A stretch of DNA of 64,000 bases from UBA2970 sp965221075. GTDB lineage: Bacteria > Verrucomicrobiota > Verrucomicrobiia > Limisphaerales > AAA164-E04. The stretch is taken from assembly GCA_965221075.1 (NCBI GenBank), contig OZ244865.1, forward strand, positions 558,001 to 622,000, given 5' to 3'. Numbering within the stretch: the stretch's first letter is position 1; each line of letters starts with the position of its first letter. A program made the position numbers and the translations under genes. Below the pieces are notes generated by a model. That model had not been told where the DNA came from. It was given only the letters and a program-made list of their open reading frames with translations, and did not search any database. Positions 44,962 through 55,687 of this stretch are shown here, in pieces.

Positions 44962-45880
44962 GCAGGCGGCTCGAGAGGCGGATCCGGGAGCTTTCCCCGC
45001 CGCCCTGCAGATAGGCGATCACCGGAGCGGCGGCGCGCCGGACCTGGTAGGCCGGCAGCAGGATCCGGGAGCGCGCCGCCCAGGCGGAGTCCAGGCGCCC
45101 CAGGGCCGAGAGCGGCTCGACCGCCTCCTCCCACAGATCCTCTCCCGGGGGGAGGGGGCCCTCGCAGAAGAACCGGCACAGCATCCTCGCCGGGTCGTCC
45201 GCTCCCGAGCGGCCGAAGCCGAGGAAGCGCCACCGCCCCCGCGGGGAGAGCAGGGCGTTGTGGAAGCCGAAGCGCCCCGGGGAGAGGACCAGCTGGCCCG
45301 GCTCCAGCTCCCGGAGGGGATCCATTCCCGCAGTGCGGCACTGCTCCAGGATCGACCCGAGCAGCCGCTTCCATACCGGCTCAAGCTCCTCGTTCAGGAA
45401 CATGCGCAGCGGCAGATCCTGCTCCGCCTCCCCCTGCTGGGCCTGCGCCACCCGGGCGGAGCAGTCCTCCAGGTGCCCGCCGATGGAGAGGCAGGCTCCG
45501 GGCGCCCTGTCCGCCTCCCCGCCCTCCGGGGCCGGGAGCGCGGCCAGGAAGCGTCCCGCCTCCCGGACCGCCCCGCGGCCGATCTCCCCGGCCCGGGGGC
45601 GCCGCCCCTCCAGGCGGGAGAGCAGCAGGACGCGCCGCTGATCGTCCCGGGCGATCCGCTGCGGGATCCAGTCCCGGGCCCGCTCCCCGGCCAGGCCGTA
45701 GAAGCGGGCCTCGCGCAGGTAGTCCCCTTCCTCTGCAGGGGGGTAGATCTTGAGCGCGTAGTCGATGCCCAGGTGGCGGAGGAACTCGACCCTCCCGCCC
45801 GGCGCCTTCTCCCGGGGCGTCCCCGGGGGGAAGCCCCGCTCGAGGAGGAACTCCGCGGCGGGGGAGGCTCCCCCCTCCAT
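44918..45880 (-). CDS. APH-like phosphotransferase fold protein lacking catalytic Asp residues
   Basis: A 320-residue protein of the aminoglycoside/choline phosphotransferase fold. The C-terminal block SPGRFGFHNALL matches the family's SPSDFGFHNAL, but the catalytic Asp is Arg. Later FLGFGRSGADDPARML replaces FLDFEYxGWDDPAKL, so the metal-binding Asp is Gly. The rest (FGFHN, DDP) is kept. It is therefore likely a pseudokinase that binds but does not phosphorylate, or a diverged enzyme. It follows the DUF1080 gene with TGATG overlap, so it is co-translated. Family members often sit in surface-polysaccharide clusters, as here. Confidence 0.65.
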   Translation of the reverse strand: MEGGASPAAEFLLERGFPPGTPREKAPGGRVEFLRHLGIDYALKIYPPAEEGDYLREARFYGLAGERARDWIPQRIARDDQRRVLLLSRLEGRRPRAGEIGRGAVREAGRFLAALPAPEGGEADRAPGACLSIGGHLEDCSARVAQAQQGEAEQDLPLRMFLNEELEPVWKRLLGSILEQCRTAGMDPLRELEPGQLVLSPGRFGFHNALLSPRGRWRFLGFGRSGADDPARMLCRFFCEGPLPPGEDLWEEAVEPLSALGRLDSAWAARSRILLPAYQVRRAAAPVIAYLQGGGESSRIRLSSRLLKARQWLAKAHRSL

Positions 45881-46578
45881 CAGGGGGCCAGGGGGCGCAG
45901 CCAGATGTTGCGGAACCGGACCGGGTTGCCGTGATCCTGCAGCACCAGGGGCCCCTTGGCCGCGGCCCCCGAGTAGGTGGCGGCGGTGGTCTTCCTGCCG
46001 CTGATGGGGACGTTGTGCTGGATGAGCACCCCGTTGTGGAAGACGGTGAAGGATCCGGGAAGGACGGTCCCGTCCTCCTGGGGCCTGGGGGCGACGAAGA
46101 CGATGTCGTAGCTCTGCCACTGGCCCGGCCCTCTGGAGGCGTTGACCAGGGGCGGATTGTTGCCGTAGAAGGCTCCGGCCTGCCCGCTGGGGTAGGTCTT
46201 GTTGTTCCAGGAGTCGAGCACCTGGATCTCGTAGCGCCCCTGGAGGTAGACGCCGCTGTTGCCCCGTCCCTGGCCCTGGCCCTTGGCCTCGGCGGGGGTG
46301 GCCCACTCGATGTGCAGCTGGCAGTCGCCGAAGGACTCCCGTGTGCGGATGTTCCCGCTCCGGTTGACCACCATGGCCCCGTCCTCCACCTTCCACCCGG
46401 CCTCGCCGCCGCGCACGCTCTCCCATCCCGAGAGGCCGGTCCCGTCGAAGAGCACCACCGCGTCCGAGGGGGGAGCCCCGCCGCCCGGGCCGGGATCCAC
46501 CACCCGGGGCTCCTCCGGGTCTTCGCCCTGCAGGGCCAGGCACAGCGTGATCGTCGCGGCGAGGGGCAAGGGTCTCAT
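45880..46578 (-). CDS. Secreted DUF1080 (3-keto-disaccharide hydrolase) domain protein
   Basis: A 232-residue protein with a short signal peptide followed by one LamG/concanavalin-like DUF1080 domain. Typical segments are VVLFDGTGLSGWESV, HIEWATP, GNSGVYLQGRYEIQVLDSW and GAFYGN. DUF1080 proteins include 3-ketoglycoside hydrolases acting on sugars outside the cytoplasm, and are very common in Verrucomicrobiota and Planctomycetota. It is co-translated with the APH-like gene downstream. A 60-bp gap separates it from the squalene/phytoene synthase upstream. Confidence 0.85.
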   Translation of the reverse strand: MRPLPLAATITLCLALQGEDPEEPRVVDPGPGGGAPPSDAVVLFDGTGLSGWESVRGGEAGWKVEDGAMVVNRSGNIRTRESFGDCQLHIEWATPAEAKGQGQGRGNSGVYLQGRYEIQVLDSWNNKTYPSGQAGAFYGNNPPLVNASRGPGQWQSYDIVFVAPRPQEDGTVLPGSFTVFHNGVLIQHNVPISGRKTTAATYSGAAAKGPLVLQDHGNPVRFRNIWLRPLAP

Positions 46579-46638
46579 AGTCGCCGGGATCCTATCCCGA
46601 TCGGCCGGCGGCCCGAAAGCGGAAACGCCCCGTCCCGG

Positions 46639-47472
46639 CTAGAGCCCGAGCCGGCAGCGCAGCAGGATGGCGGCCTTGCGCCACCGGGGCAGCCGCACCC
46701 GTCCGGGGCCGAACACGTCGTAGCGGCGCCGGCGCAGCCGGCCCAGCAGGGCGGCGTAGATGCGGCCCATGGCCACGCTGGCGAGGAGGGCGCGGCGATC
46801 CTCCCGGGGCAGGAGCTCCCGGGCCTTCCGGTGGAATCCCCGGGCCAGGCCGGCGGAGCGGCCGGCCAGCCGGAAGTAGCGGTCGCTGTAGCGGCCCTCG
46901 AGGATCTCCGCCTCCTCCACCCCGAAGCGCCGGAGGTCCTCCCGGGGCAGGTAGATGCGGCCCCGCCGGGCGTCGGAGGCGACGTCGCGCAGGATGTTGA
47001 TGTACTGCAGGGCCAGGCCCAGCTGGATCGCGTACTCGCGGCACCGGGGATTGCTGCAGCCGGCGATCCCGATGGTGAGCAGGCCCACCACCGAGGCCAC
47101 CCGGTAGCAGTACCGCTGCAGCTCCTGGTGGGTCTCGTAGTGCAGGGTGTCGAGATCGCTCTCCACCCCGTCGAGAAGCTCCTCGAAGAGGGACAGCGGG
47201 AGCCCCCGCTTCCGGATCACCGGCTGCAGCTCCTGGTTGATCGGGATCCGGGGGCGCTCCCCGCCGGCCGCCCGCCGGATGTCCTCGCGCCACGCCGCCA
47301 GGCTGGCGCGCCGCTCCTCCGCCGGCCGGGAGTCGTCGTCGGCCACGTCGTCCACCAGGCGGCAGAAGGCGTAGAGGGAGCACAGGTCCTCCCGCGCTCC
47401 GGGAGGCGCCAGCCGGAAGGCGAGGGCCAGGTTGGAGCCGCTCTGGGCGGTGACCCTCTGGCCCGGCTTCAT
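46639..47472 (-). CDS. Squalene/phytoene synthase family protein
   Basis: A 277-residue trans-isoprenyl diphosphate synthase. The two Asp-rich motifs are LVDDVADD and INILRDVASDARRGRIYLP, which bind prenyl diphosphates via Mg2+. The length and the C-terminal VRLPRWRKAAILLRC resemble HpnD (presqualene diphosphate synthase) and phytoene synthases. It probably makes C30 or C40 precursor for hopanoids or carotenoids. It overlaps the small membrane protein gene by ATGA and is the last member of the ATGA-coupled chain. Which product it makes cannot be read here. Confidence 0.88.
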   Translation of the reverse strand: MKPGQRVTAQSGSNLALAFRLAPPGAREDLCSLYAFCRLVDDVADDDSRPAEERRASLAAWREDIRRAAGGERPRIPINQELQPVIRKRGLPLSLFEELLDGVESDLDTLHYETHQELQRYCYRVASVVGLLTIGIAGCSNPRCREYAIQLGLALQYINILRDVASDARRGRIYLPREDLRRFGVEEAEILEGRYSDRYFRLAGRSAGLARGFHRKARELLPREDRRALLASVAMGRIYAALLGRLRRRRYDVFGPGRVRLPRWRKAAILLRCRLGL

Positions 47473-47794
47473 CGCCGCGGGGGATCGGCGCCGCGCTGCG
47501 GGGGCAGGCCGCCGGTCTCCGAGAGGGTCGGGTTGCTGGGCCGGTGGGCCCGCCGCCGCTTCCGCCGCCGCCTCCGGCCCCTGCCCGGGCGGGCCTCCGG
47601 AACCTCGGGGACCGCGGCGTTCCGGGGGGCCTTCTTCCGGCCCGCCCTGCGCCGGGAGGCCAGGAGGCGGAAGCCCAGGGCCAGGAGCAGCAGCAGGGCC
47701 AGGGCCAGGCCGGCCACCACCGCCAGGTCCCCGGAGATCAGGCCGAAGAGCCTGTCCTCCGAGGAGGCCTGCGCCAGGACGATCCCCGCGGGAC

Positions 47795-47798
<4 letters not shown>
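47469..47798 (-). CDS. Small single-span membrane protein with basic tail
   Basis: A 109-residue protein. Residues 24-48 form one membrane helix (LAVVAGLALALLLLLALGFRL), followed by a very basic tail including GRGRRRRRKRRRAHR. No family recognised. It has ATGA overlaps with both the response regulator upstream and the synthase downstream. The start at 47798 is set by the overlap and by the hydrophobic segment at the right distance. The basic tail may bind acidic lipids or nucleic acids, or stay on the cytoplasmic face. Confidence 0.65.
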
Positions 47799-49164
<1,366 letters not shown>

Positions 49165-49168
<4 letters not shown>

Positions 49169-50463
49169 GGGGAGAGCTTCAGCTGGGTCCGGGCGGGAAG
49201 GCGCACCGAGAACCGGGTTCCGCGGCCCGGCTCCGACTCCGCCTCGACCGTTCCGCCGTAGAGCTCGGCGCTGTGCTTGACGATGGCCAGGCCCAGCCCG
49301 GTCCCCGTCTCCTTGGTGGTGAAGTAGGGATCGAAGATCTCGGGCAGCCGTCCGGGATCGATCCCCGGGCCGTCGTCGGCGACGGTGGCCACCACCGTGC
49401 AGGGCCCCTCGAAGCGCAGGCCCACCTCCAGAGAGCCCTCCCCCTCCATGGCCTGGCGGGCGTTGTGCAGCAGGTTGACCAGGATCTCCGAGAGGTGCTC
49501 CCTCTGCATCAGCAGGCGCGGCAGCGGCCTGCGGTAGTCGCGCCGGATCCCGACCCGGAAACCGGTCCCGGGAGGGAACACCCGGGCGATGGCCTCCTCC
49601 GCCTCGGCGGCGGGATCGAGGGACTCGATCCTTCCCTCCTTGAGCCGGGCGTAGTCGAGCAGGTCGGTGAGGATGCGGTCGGAGCGGCCGATCTCCTCGC
49701 GGATGATGCGGATGTGGGGGTCGAGGGGCTGGCCTCCCTCCCGGGCCTTCTGCAGGTTGTAGGCCGCGTTGTTGATGATGCCCAGGGGGTTCTTCAGCTG
49801 GTGGGCGATCTCGCCGGCCAGGCGCCCGGCCATCTGCAGCTGCTGCTGCCGGACCGCCCGCTCCCTGCGGTGCTCCCGGGCCTCGCGCTCCCGCACGATC
49901 AGCGTCTGGATCCCGAAGCCGCTGGCCGAGACCAGCGCCAGCACCGCGATCTTCAGCACGAAGGGCTCGAAGGCGAGCGCCTCCCCGGGATTGTCCAGCT
50001 CCTCGATCCTGATGTGGAAGATCCCGGCCAGGAGATAGAGGATCGCCGCCAGCGCGTCCAGGGCCAGCTGCATTCCGTCGACCGGGAAGCTCAGGGCGTG
50101 CCGCGCGATCATCAGCAGGTAGGCCCAGTAGAGCAGGCTGCCGAAGCCGCCGGTGGCCAGGACCAGGGCCGAGAGCAGGAGCAGGTCCAGGACCGCCAGG
50201 CCGATCCCGGCGCCGCGGGCCAGCATGGGGGAGCCGGCCCCCAGCAGGATCCATCCGCTCAGGCTCAGAGGGACGTACAGGATCAGGAACGTGCGGAGGG
50301 TCTCCAGCATGGCTCCGTGCTCCCCGGCCAGCCCCCAGTTGGAGAGGAAGAGGCTGTGGAGGATCAGCGGGAGGATGGCCGCCTTGACCGGGAGGGCCCC
50401 GTTGCGCTCCACCCGGATCAGGGCCGCGGCGGAATCCTCTCCGGACTGCCCCCCGGGGGTCAT
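49165..50463 (-). CDS. Membrane sensor histidine kinase
   Basis: A 432-residue kinase. About six membrane helices lie between residues 30 and 215. The dimerisation/phosphotransfer domain has the phospho-His in GEIAHQLKNPLGIINN. The ATPase domain has N box EILVNLLHNARQAM, G1 VADDGPGID and G2 TKETGTGLGLAIV. It is NtrB/ZraS-like in its H-box and is paired with the response regulator by an ATGA overlap. The ATG at 50463 is set by its ATGA overlap with coaC; the rest of the longer frame is antisense shadow. The signal sensed is unknown. Confidence 0.9.
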
Positions 50464-51023
50464 TCCCCCGGCTCCCGGGAGGAGAGGATCGACTCCGCCC
50501 TCTCCACGATCCCCTCCAGGTCCCAGAGCCGCCCCACGCCCTCGTAGCCGCAGGCCAGCATCCCCTCCTGGGGGCCGAGGAACTCCACGCCCCTGGAGGC
50601 CAGCAGCTCCGCGTTGGCCCGGGTGGCGGGATGGAGCCACATCCTCCCGTTCATGGCCGGGGCGGCCAGGACCGGCACCCGGGGATCCAGCGCCAGGGCG
50701 ATGCAGCCGAGGGCGTCGTCGGCCAGGCCGTGGGCCAGCCGCGCCAGGAGGTGGGCGGTGGCCGGAGCCAGGAGCAGCAGGTCGGCCTCGTCGGCCAGGC
50801 GGATGTGGGAGGGCTTCCAGCCCTCCTCCTCCCCGAACAGCTCGGCGACCACCGGACGGCGGGTCAGGGTCCGGAAGGGCAGGGGGGTCACGAAGCGCTG
50901 GGCGTCCCGGGTGAGCACCACGTCCACCAGGCCTCCCCGCTGGGCCAGCCGTCCCGCCAGGTCCACCGCCTTGTAGGCGGCGATGGAGCCGGAGACCCCC
51001 AGCACGATCCTGGCCCCCCTCAT
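50460..51023 (-). CDS. coaC: Phosphopantothenoylcysteine decarboxylase (CoaC only)
   Basis: A 187-residue flavoprotein covering only the N-terminal half of the usual CoaBC fusion. GVSGSIAAYKAVDLAGRL and SHIRLADEADLLLLAPATA bind FMN, and APAMNGRMW with the later MLACGYEGVGR complete the decarboxylase site. It makes 4'-phosphopantetheine in CoA synthesis. The CoaB synthetase domain is absent and not encoded nearby, so it must be a separate gene elsewhere. It has ATGA overlaps with gmk upstream and the histidine kinase downstream. Confidence 0.85.
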   Translation of the reverse strand: MRGARIVLGVSGSIAAYKAVDLAGRLAQRGGLVDVVLTRDAQRFVTPLPFRTLTRRPVVAELFGEEEGWKPSHIRLADEADLLLLAPATAHLLARLAHGLADDALGCIALALDPRVPVLAAPAMNGRMWLHPATRANAELLASRGVEFLGPQEGMLACGYEGVGRLWDLEGIVERAESILSSREPGE

Positions 51024-51655
51024 CGCTCCCGGCCCTCCCCGGGCGGGGCCCAGTGGGGGAACCTGGCCCGCTTGCGGCGCAGCCTCTCGGCCTCGAGGAC
51101 CGACCGCAGGCGCCTCAGATCCTCCTCGCGGGTGCCGCTGATGATCAGGTAGTCGAACTCCCCCGAGGCCTCCACCTCCCTGCGGGCCGCCTCCAGGCGG
51201 GGGGCGATCGAGGTCCGGGGATCGGCCCCGCGCTCGCGCAGCCTCCGCTCCAGCTCCCCGGGGCTGGGCGGAACCAGGAAGACCGAGACCAGCGGGTCGC
51301 GCAGGGCGGCGCACTCCCGCACCTGTCGGGCTCCGAGCACGTCGATGGTGAGCAGGACGTCGCGGCCCTCCCCCAGATGCTCCATCACGCCGGCGCGCAG
51401 CGTTCCGTACCGGTTGCCGTAGACCTCGGCCCGCTCCAGGAACTCCCCCCGCTCCTCCCGCTCCCGGAAGCCGGCGGGCGAGAGGAAGTGGTAGTCGATG
51501 CCGTCCTCCTCCCCCTCGCGGGGGGGGCGGGTGGTGCAGGTCACGATGCGGAAGAGCCTCTGCTCGGCGCGGAGCAGCGCCGAGCAGAGGGTGGTCTTCC
51601 CGGCGCCCGAGGGGCCCGAGAGCACCAGCAGGATTCCCCGGTCCGCCCCGCTCAT
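51020..51655 (-). CDS. gmk: Guanylate kinase
   Basis: A 211-residue P-loop kinase that phosphorylates GMP to GDP with ATP. Walker A is LSGPSGAGKTTL, the GMP-binding part is CTTRPPREGEEDGIDYHFLS, and the Tyr-rich loop is YGNRYGT. Normal length. In many genomes gmk follows yicC and precedes rpoZ and coaBC; here rpoZ is missing. It overlaps yicC and coaC by 4 bp each. It is essential for GTP and dGTP supply. Confidence 0.95.
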   Translation of the reverse strand: MSGADRGILLVLSGPSGAGKTTLCSALLRAEQRLFRIVTCTTRPPREGEEDGIDYHFLSPAGFREREERGEFLERAEVYGNRYGTLRAGVMEHLGEGRDVLLTIDVLGARQVRECAALRDPLVSVFLVPPSPGELERRLRERGADPRTSIAPRLEAARREVEASGEFDYLIISGTREEDLRRLRSVLEAERLRRKRARFPHWAPPGEGRER

Positions 51656-52530
51656 TCGATGTTCTGGACCTGCTCCCGGATCTGCTCCAGGTGGTTCTTC
51701 AGGGAGACCACGCTGGCCGAGATCTGGGAGTCGCCGGCCTTGGCGCCCAGGGTGGCGACCTCCCTCTGGATCTCCTGCGCCAGGAAGCCGAGGCTGCGGC
51801 CCTGAGGCTGGGAGGACTGCATCAGGGACTCGAACTGCTTGTAGTGGCTGTCGAGGCGGTCCAGCTCCTCGGTGATCTCCACCCGGCTGGCGAAGAGAAC
51901 GATCTCCTGCATCAGGCGGCCCTCGTCGAGCGGCTCCTGGGCGGCCCTGAGGATCCGCTGGCGGAGCTGCTCCTGGAAGCGGTCCACCACCTTCTGGCTC
52001 TGCAGCCGCACCCGGCCGGTGATCTGCCGCATCTTCCCGACGATCAGCTGGAGCTGCGATCCGATGTTCTCCCCTTCGGCCCGGCGGGTGCTTCGCAGCC
52101 CCTCGAGGGCCTGGAGCAGGGCGGCGCGCACCGCGGGCCAGGCCTCCTCCCGGTCGGCGGGATCCGGCTCCAGGACCACGATGCCGGGAAGGGCGAGCAG
52201 GGTCTCCACCCCGATGCCGCCGTAGATCCCCAGGGTGCGGGCCAGCTCCCGCAGCTGCCTCACGCAGTCCCGGGCCCTCTCCTGGTCGATCGCCACCCGG
52301 CCGGCGCTCCGGGGGCGGGGCGAGCTGACATGTATGCCGGCGGTGATCTGCCCCCGGAACAGCCCGGCGCCCTCCAGGAGCTTGCGGACCTCGGGCTCGA
52401 GGGCTTCGAAGGAGCGGGGCAGGCGGATCCGCAGGTGGCGGTGCTTGCCGTTGACGCCCGAGAGCTCGGCCTCGGCCCGGTACTCCCCGTGGGAGGCCTC
52501 GCCCTGGCCATGGCCGGTCATCGAGTTCAT
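51652..52530 (-). CDS. yicC: YicC-family endoribonuclease
   Basis: A 292-residue protein. The start MNSMTGHGQGEAS and the C-terminal block GRSLGFLAQEIQREVATLGAKAGD are diagnostic for YicC. E. coli YicC degrades the small RNA RyhB, so a role in RNA turnover is likely. It starts 7 bases after the stop of the czcA-like gene, so it may be transcribed from the efflux operon. Its stop overlaps gmk by ATGA, heading a chain of six such overlaps. Confidence 0.9.
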   Translation of the reverse strand: MNSMTGHGQGEASHGEYRAEAELSGVNGKHRHLRIRLPRSFEALEPEVRKLLEGAGLFRGQITAGIHVSSPRPRSAGRVAIDQERARDCVRQLRELARTLGIYGGIGVETLLALPGIVVLEPDPADREEAWPAVRAALLQALEGLRSTRRAEGENIGSQLQLIVGKMRQITGRVRLQSQKVVDRFQEQLRQRILRAAQEPLDEGRLMQEIVLFASRVEITEELDRLDSHYKQFESLMQSSQPQGRSLGFLAQEIQREVATLGAKAGDSQISASVVSLKNHLEQIREQVQNIE

Positions 52531-52537
52531 CGGAGGC

Positions 52538-55500
52538 TCATTGTCGGGCCTCCGACCGGTCCTGCCAAGGAAAGCCCGGGCCCTTCCCGCGGTGCGCCAG
52601 CTGGAAGAGGACCGGGACCACGAACAGGGTGAGCAGGGTGGAGGAGAGGACGCCGCCGATCACCACCGTGGCCAGGGGCTTCTGAACCTCGGCCCCGGCG
52701 CCTGCCTGGAAGGCCATGGGGAGGAAGCCGATGCTGGTGACCGCCGCGGTCATCAGCACCGGCCGCAGGCGCAGCAGGGCCCCCTGGAGCACCGCCTCGA
52801 GGGCGTCCCCGCCCTCCCGGAGCCGCTGCTGGAAGAAGCTGACCAGCACCACCCCGTTGAGGACCGCGATGCCCGAGAGGGCGATGAAGCCGATCGAGGC
52901 GGAGATGGAGAGGGGCATGTCCCGCACCCACAGGGAGAGCACCCCTCCGGTCAGGGCCAGGGGCACTCCGGTGAAGATGATCAGGGCGTCGCGCAGGGAG
53001 GAGAAGGCGATCACCAGGATGCCCAGTATGATCAGCAGGACCATGGGCACCACCAGCGCCAGCCGCCGTCCGGCCATCTCCATCTGCTCGAAGGTGCCGC
53101 CGTACTCCACCCAGTAGCCCTCGGGCAGCTCCACCTCCGCCTCGATCCTCCCCCGAGCCTCCTCGGCGAAGCTCCCCAGATCCCGCCCCCGCACGTTGGC
53201 GGTGACCACCAGGCGCCGCTTCCCGTTCTGGCGCCCGATCTGGGCGGGCTCCGAGTCCAGCTCCAGGCGGGCGATCTCCGAGAGGGGGACGTAGCCGCCT
53301 CCGGGGAGCATCAGGGGGAGGTCGCCCAGCCTCTCCCAGTCCTGGCGCAGCTCCTCGCCCAGCCGCACCACGATGCCGAAGCGCCGATCCCCCTCGTAGA
53401 GGATGCCCGCATCCGCCCCTCCGACCGCGGCGGCCACCCACTGCTGCAGATCCTCCACCCCGAGGCCGTAGCGGCTCAGGGCGGTCCGGTCGGGAACCAC
53501 CGAGAGGGTGGGCAGTCCGGTCACCTGCTCCACCTGCACGTCGGAGGCTCCCGGGATCTCCTCGATCAGGTGGCTGGCCTCCTCGGCCAGGGAGAGCAGC
53601 CGGTCCATGTCGTCGCCAAAGACGCGGACCGCCAGATCGGTGCGCACGCCCGAGATCAGCTCGTTGAAGCGCATCTCGATCGGCTGGGTGAACTCGTAGT
53701 TGTTGCCGGGAAGCTCCTCCAGGGCCTGCTCGATGGCGCCGATCAGGTCCGCCTTGGACCGGCCCGGATCGGGCCAGAGCCGCGGGGGATGCAGGATCAC
53801 GAAGTTGTCGGTCACGCTGGGGGGCATGGGATCGGTGGCCACCTCGGCGGTGCCGGTCCGGGAGAACACCCTCCGGACCTCGGGGAATTCCTTGAGCCGC
53901 TCCTCGATCAGGATCTGCATCTCCAGGGACTGCTGCAGCCCGGTGCCGGGGATCCGGGCCGCATGCATGGCGATGTCCCCCTCGTCCAGGCTGGGGACGA
54001 ACTCCGAGCCCATGGTGGAGGCCAGCCAGGCGCACAGGGCCACCAGCAGGGCCGCCGCCGACAGGGTGAGCCACCGCAGGCGCAGGGCGAGGAGCAGGAG
54101 GGGCTGGTAGAGCGCCCGGCAGCCCCTCAGGATCAGGCTCTCCCTCCACCGCACATGCCCCCTGAGGAAGAGCGCCGCCGCGGCCGGCACCACGGTCAGG
54201 GAGAGCAGCATGGCCGAGAGCAGGGCCATCACCACCGTGGCCGCCATGGGATGGAACATCCTCCCCTCGACCCCCTCCAGCGAGAAGATGGGGAAGTAGA
54301 CCACGGTGATGATCGCCACTCCGTAGAGGCTGGGGCGGATCACCTCGCTGGCCGCCTGGTAGGCCAGCCTCACCTGGGCGCCGGCCGGCATTTGCGGGTC
54401 CTCCCTCCGGGCCTCGGCAAGGCGCCGCACCGTGTTCTCCACCAGGATCACCGCGCCGTCGACGATCAGGCCGAAGTCGAGGGCCCCCAGGCTCATCAGG
54501 TTCGCCGAGATCCCGGCCTGCACCATGCCGGTCACGGTCATCAGCATGGAGAGGGGGATCACCGCCGCGGTGATCAGGGCCGCTCGCAGGTTGCCCAGCA
54601 GCAGGAAGAGCACCACGATCACCAGGAGCGATCCCTCCACCAGGTTGCGGGCCACGGTGGCGACTACCCGGTCCACCAGCTCGGTCCGGTCGTAGACCGC
54701 CTCCACCTCCACCCCCTCGGGAAGGCGGGCGCGGATCTCCTCCAGCCGTGCGGCCACCGCCCGGGCCACCTTCCGGGAATTCTCCCCGATGAGCATCATC
54801 GCCGTGCCCAGGACCACCTCCTCGCCGTCCCGCAGGGCGGCTCCGGTGCGCAGCTCCCTGCCCACGGCGATCCGGGCCACCTCGCGCAGGAGGACCGGAT
54901 GGCCTTCCCGCTCGGCCACCACCACCTGGCCGATCTCCTCCATGGAGGCGAACTGGCCGGGGGATCGCACCAGGAACTGCTGGCCCCGGCGCTCGATGAA
55001 GCCGGCGCCCCGGTTGCGGTTGTCGGCCCGGACCGCCGCCAGGATCTCCCGGAGTCCGACCCCGTGCTCGAGCATCCGCAAGGGATCGGGCTCGACGTGG
55101 TACTGCTTGTCGTAGCCGCCCATGCTGTTGATCTCGGTGACTCCCGGGACCTGCATCAGCTGCGGGCGGACGACCCAGTCCTGGATCTCGCGCAGCGCGG
55201 TCGAGTCCCAGGGCCGGCCGTCGGCCTGGAGGGCCCCGGGCCGGGCGCCCACCACGTACATGAACACCTCCCCCAGGCCGCTGCTGATGGGGCCCATCTC
55301 CGGCTCCACCCCGGGGGGAAGGGCGCCGCGGATGGCCCCCAGCTGGGCGCTGACCAGGTTGCGGGCCTGGTGGACGTCGGTCCCCTCCTCGAACACCGCG
55401 GTCACCTGCGAGAGCCCGTAGCGCGACAGGGAGCGGGTGTATTCCAGCCCGGGAAGCCCGTAGAGGGCCGTCTCCACCGCGAAGGTGATGCGCTGCTCGG

Positions 55501-55681
55501 CCTCCAGGGGGGTGTACCCCGGGGCCTCCGCGTTGATCTGCACCTGGACGTTGGTGATGTCCGGGACCGCGTCTATGTTCAGGCGCTGGTAGCTCCAGAC
55601 GCCCGTTCCGGCCAGCAGCAGCCCCAGGGCGAGGAACTGCGCCGGGCGCTCCATCGCCCGGCGGAGGAGGGACTCGATCAT
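52538..55681 (-). CDS. Heavy-metal RND efflux pump, CzcA-like
   Basis: A 1,047-residue inner-membrane RND pump, normal length for CzcA/CusA. NIDAVPDITNVQVQI is the family start. TM4 has DFGLIVDGAVILVEN, the Asp-Asp-Glu pattern that marks divalent-metal (Zn/Co/Cd/Ni) pumps, whereas Cu/Ag pumps differ there. GSEFVPSLDEGDIAM and GADAGILYEGDRRFGI are other HME family markers. It exchanges protons for metal ions, working with the adaptor and outer-membrane channel upstream. The gene lies 6 bp after the adaptor and 7 bp before yicC. Confidence 0.93.
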   Translation of the reverse strand: MIESLLRRAMERPAQFLALGLLLAGTGVWSYQRLNIDAVPDITNVQVQINAEAPGYTPLEAEQRITFAVETALYGLPGLEYTRSLSRYGLSQVTAVFEEGTDVHQARNLVSAQLGAIRGALPPGVEPEMGPISSGLGEVFMYVVGARPGALQADGRPWDSTALREIQDWVVRPQLMQVPGVTEINSMGGYDKQYHVEPDPLRMLEHGVGLREILAAVRADNRNRGAGFIERRGQQFLVRSPGQFASMEEIGQVVVAEREGHPVLLREVARIAVGRELRTGAALRDGEEVVLGTAMMLIGENSRKVARAVAARLEEIRARLPEGVEVEAVYDRTELVDRVVATVARNLVEGSLLVIVVLFLLLGNLRAALITAAVIPLSMLMTVTGMVQAGISANLMSLGALDFGLIVDGAVILVENTVRRLAEARREDPQMPAGAQVRLAYQAASEVIRPSLYGVAIITVVYFPIFSLEGVEGRMFHPMAATVVMALLSAMLLSLTVVPAAAALFLRGHVRWRESLILRGCRALYQPLLLLALRLRWLTLSAAALLVALCAWLASTMGSEFVPSLDEGDIAMHAARIPGTGLQQSLEMQILIEERLKEFPEVRRVFSRTGTAEVATDPMPPSVTDNFVILHPPRLWPDPGRSKADLIGAIEQALEELPGNNYEFTQPIEMRFNELISGVRTDLAVRVFGDDMDRLLSLAEEASHLIEEIPGASDVQVEQVTGLPTLSVVPDRTALSRYGLGVEDLQQWVAAAVGGADAGILYEGDRRFGIVVRLGEELRQDWERLGDLPLMLPGGGYVPLSEIARLELDSEPAQIGRQNGKRRLVVTANVRGRDLGSFAEEARGRIEAEVELPEGYWVEYGGTFEQMEMAGRRLALVVPMVLLIILGILVIAFSSLRDALIIFTGVPLALTGGVLSLWVRDMPLSISASIGFIALSGIAVLNGVVLVSFFQQRLREGGDALEAVLQGALLRLRPVLMTAAVTSIGFLPMAFQAGAGAEVQKPLATVVIGGVLSSTLLTLFVVPVLFQLAHRGKGPGFPWQDRSEARQ

Positions 55682-55687
55682 CGCCTC

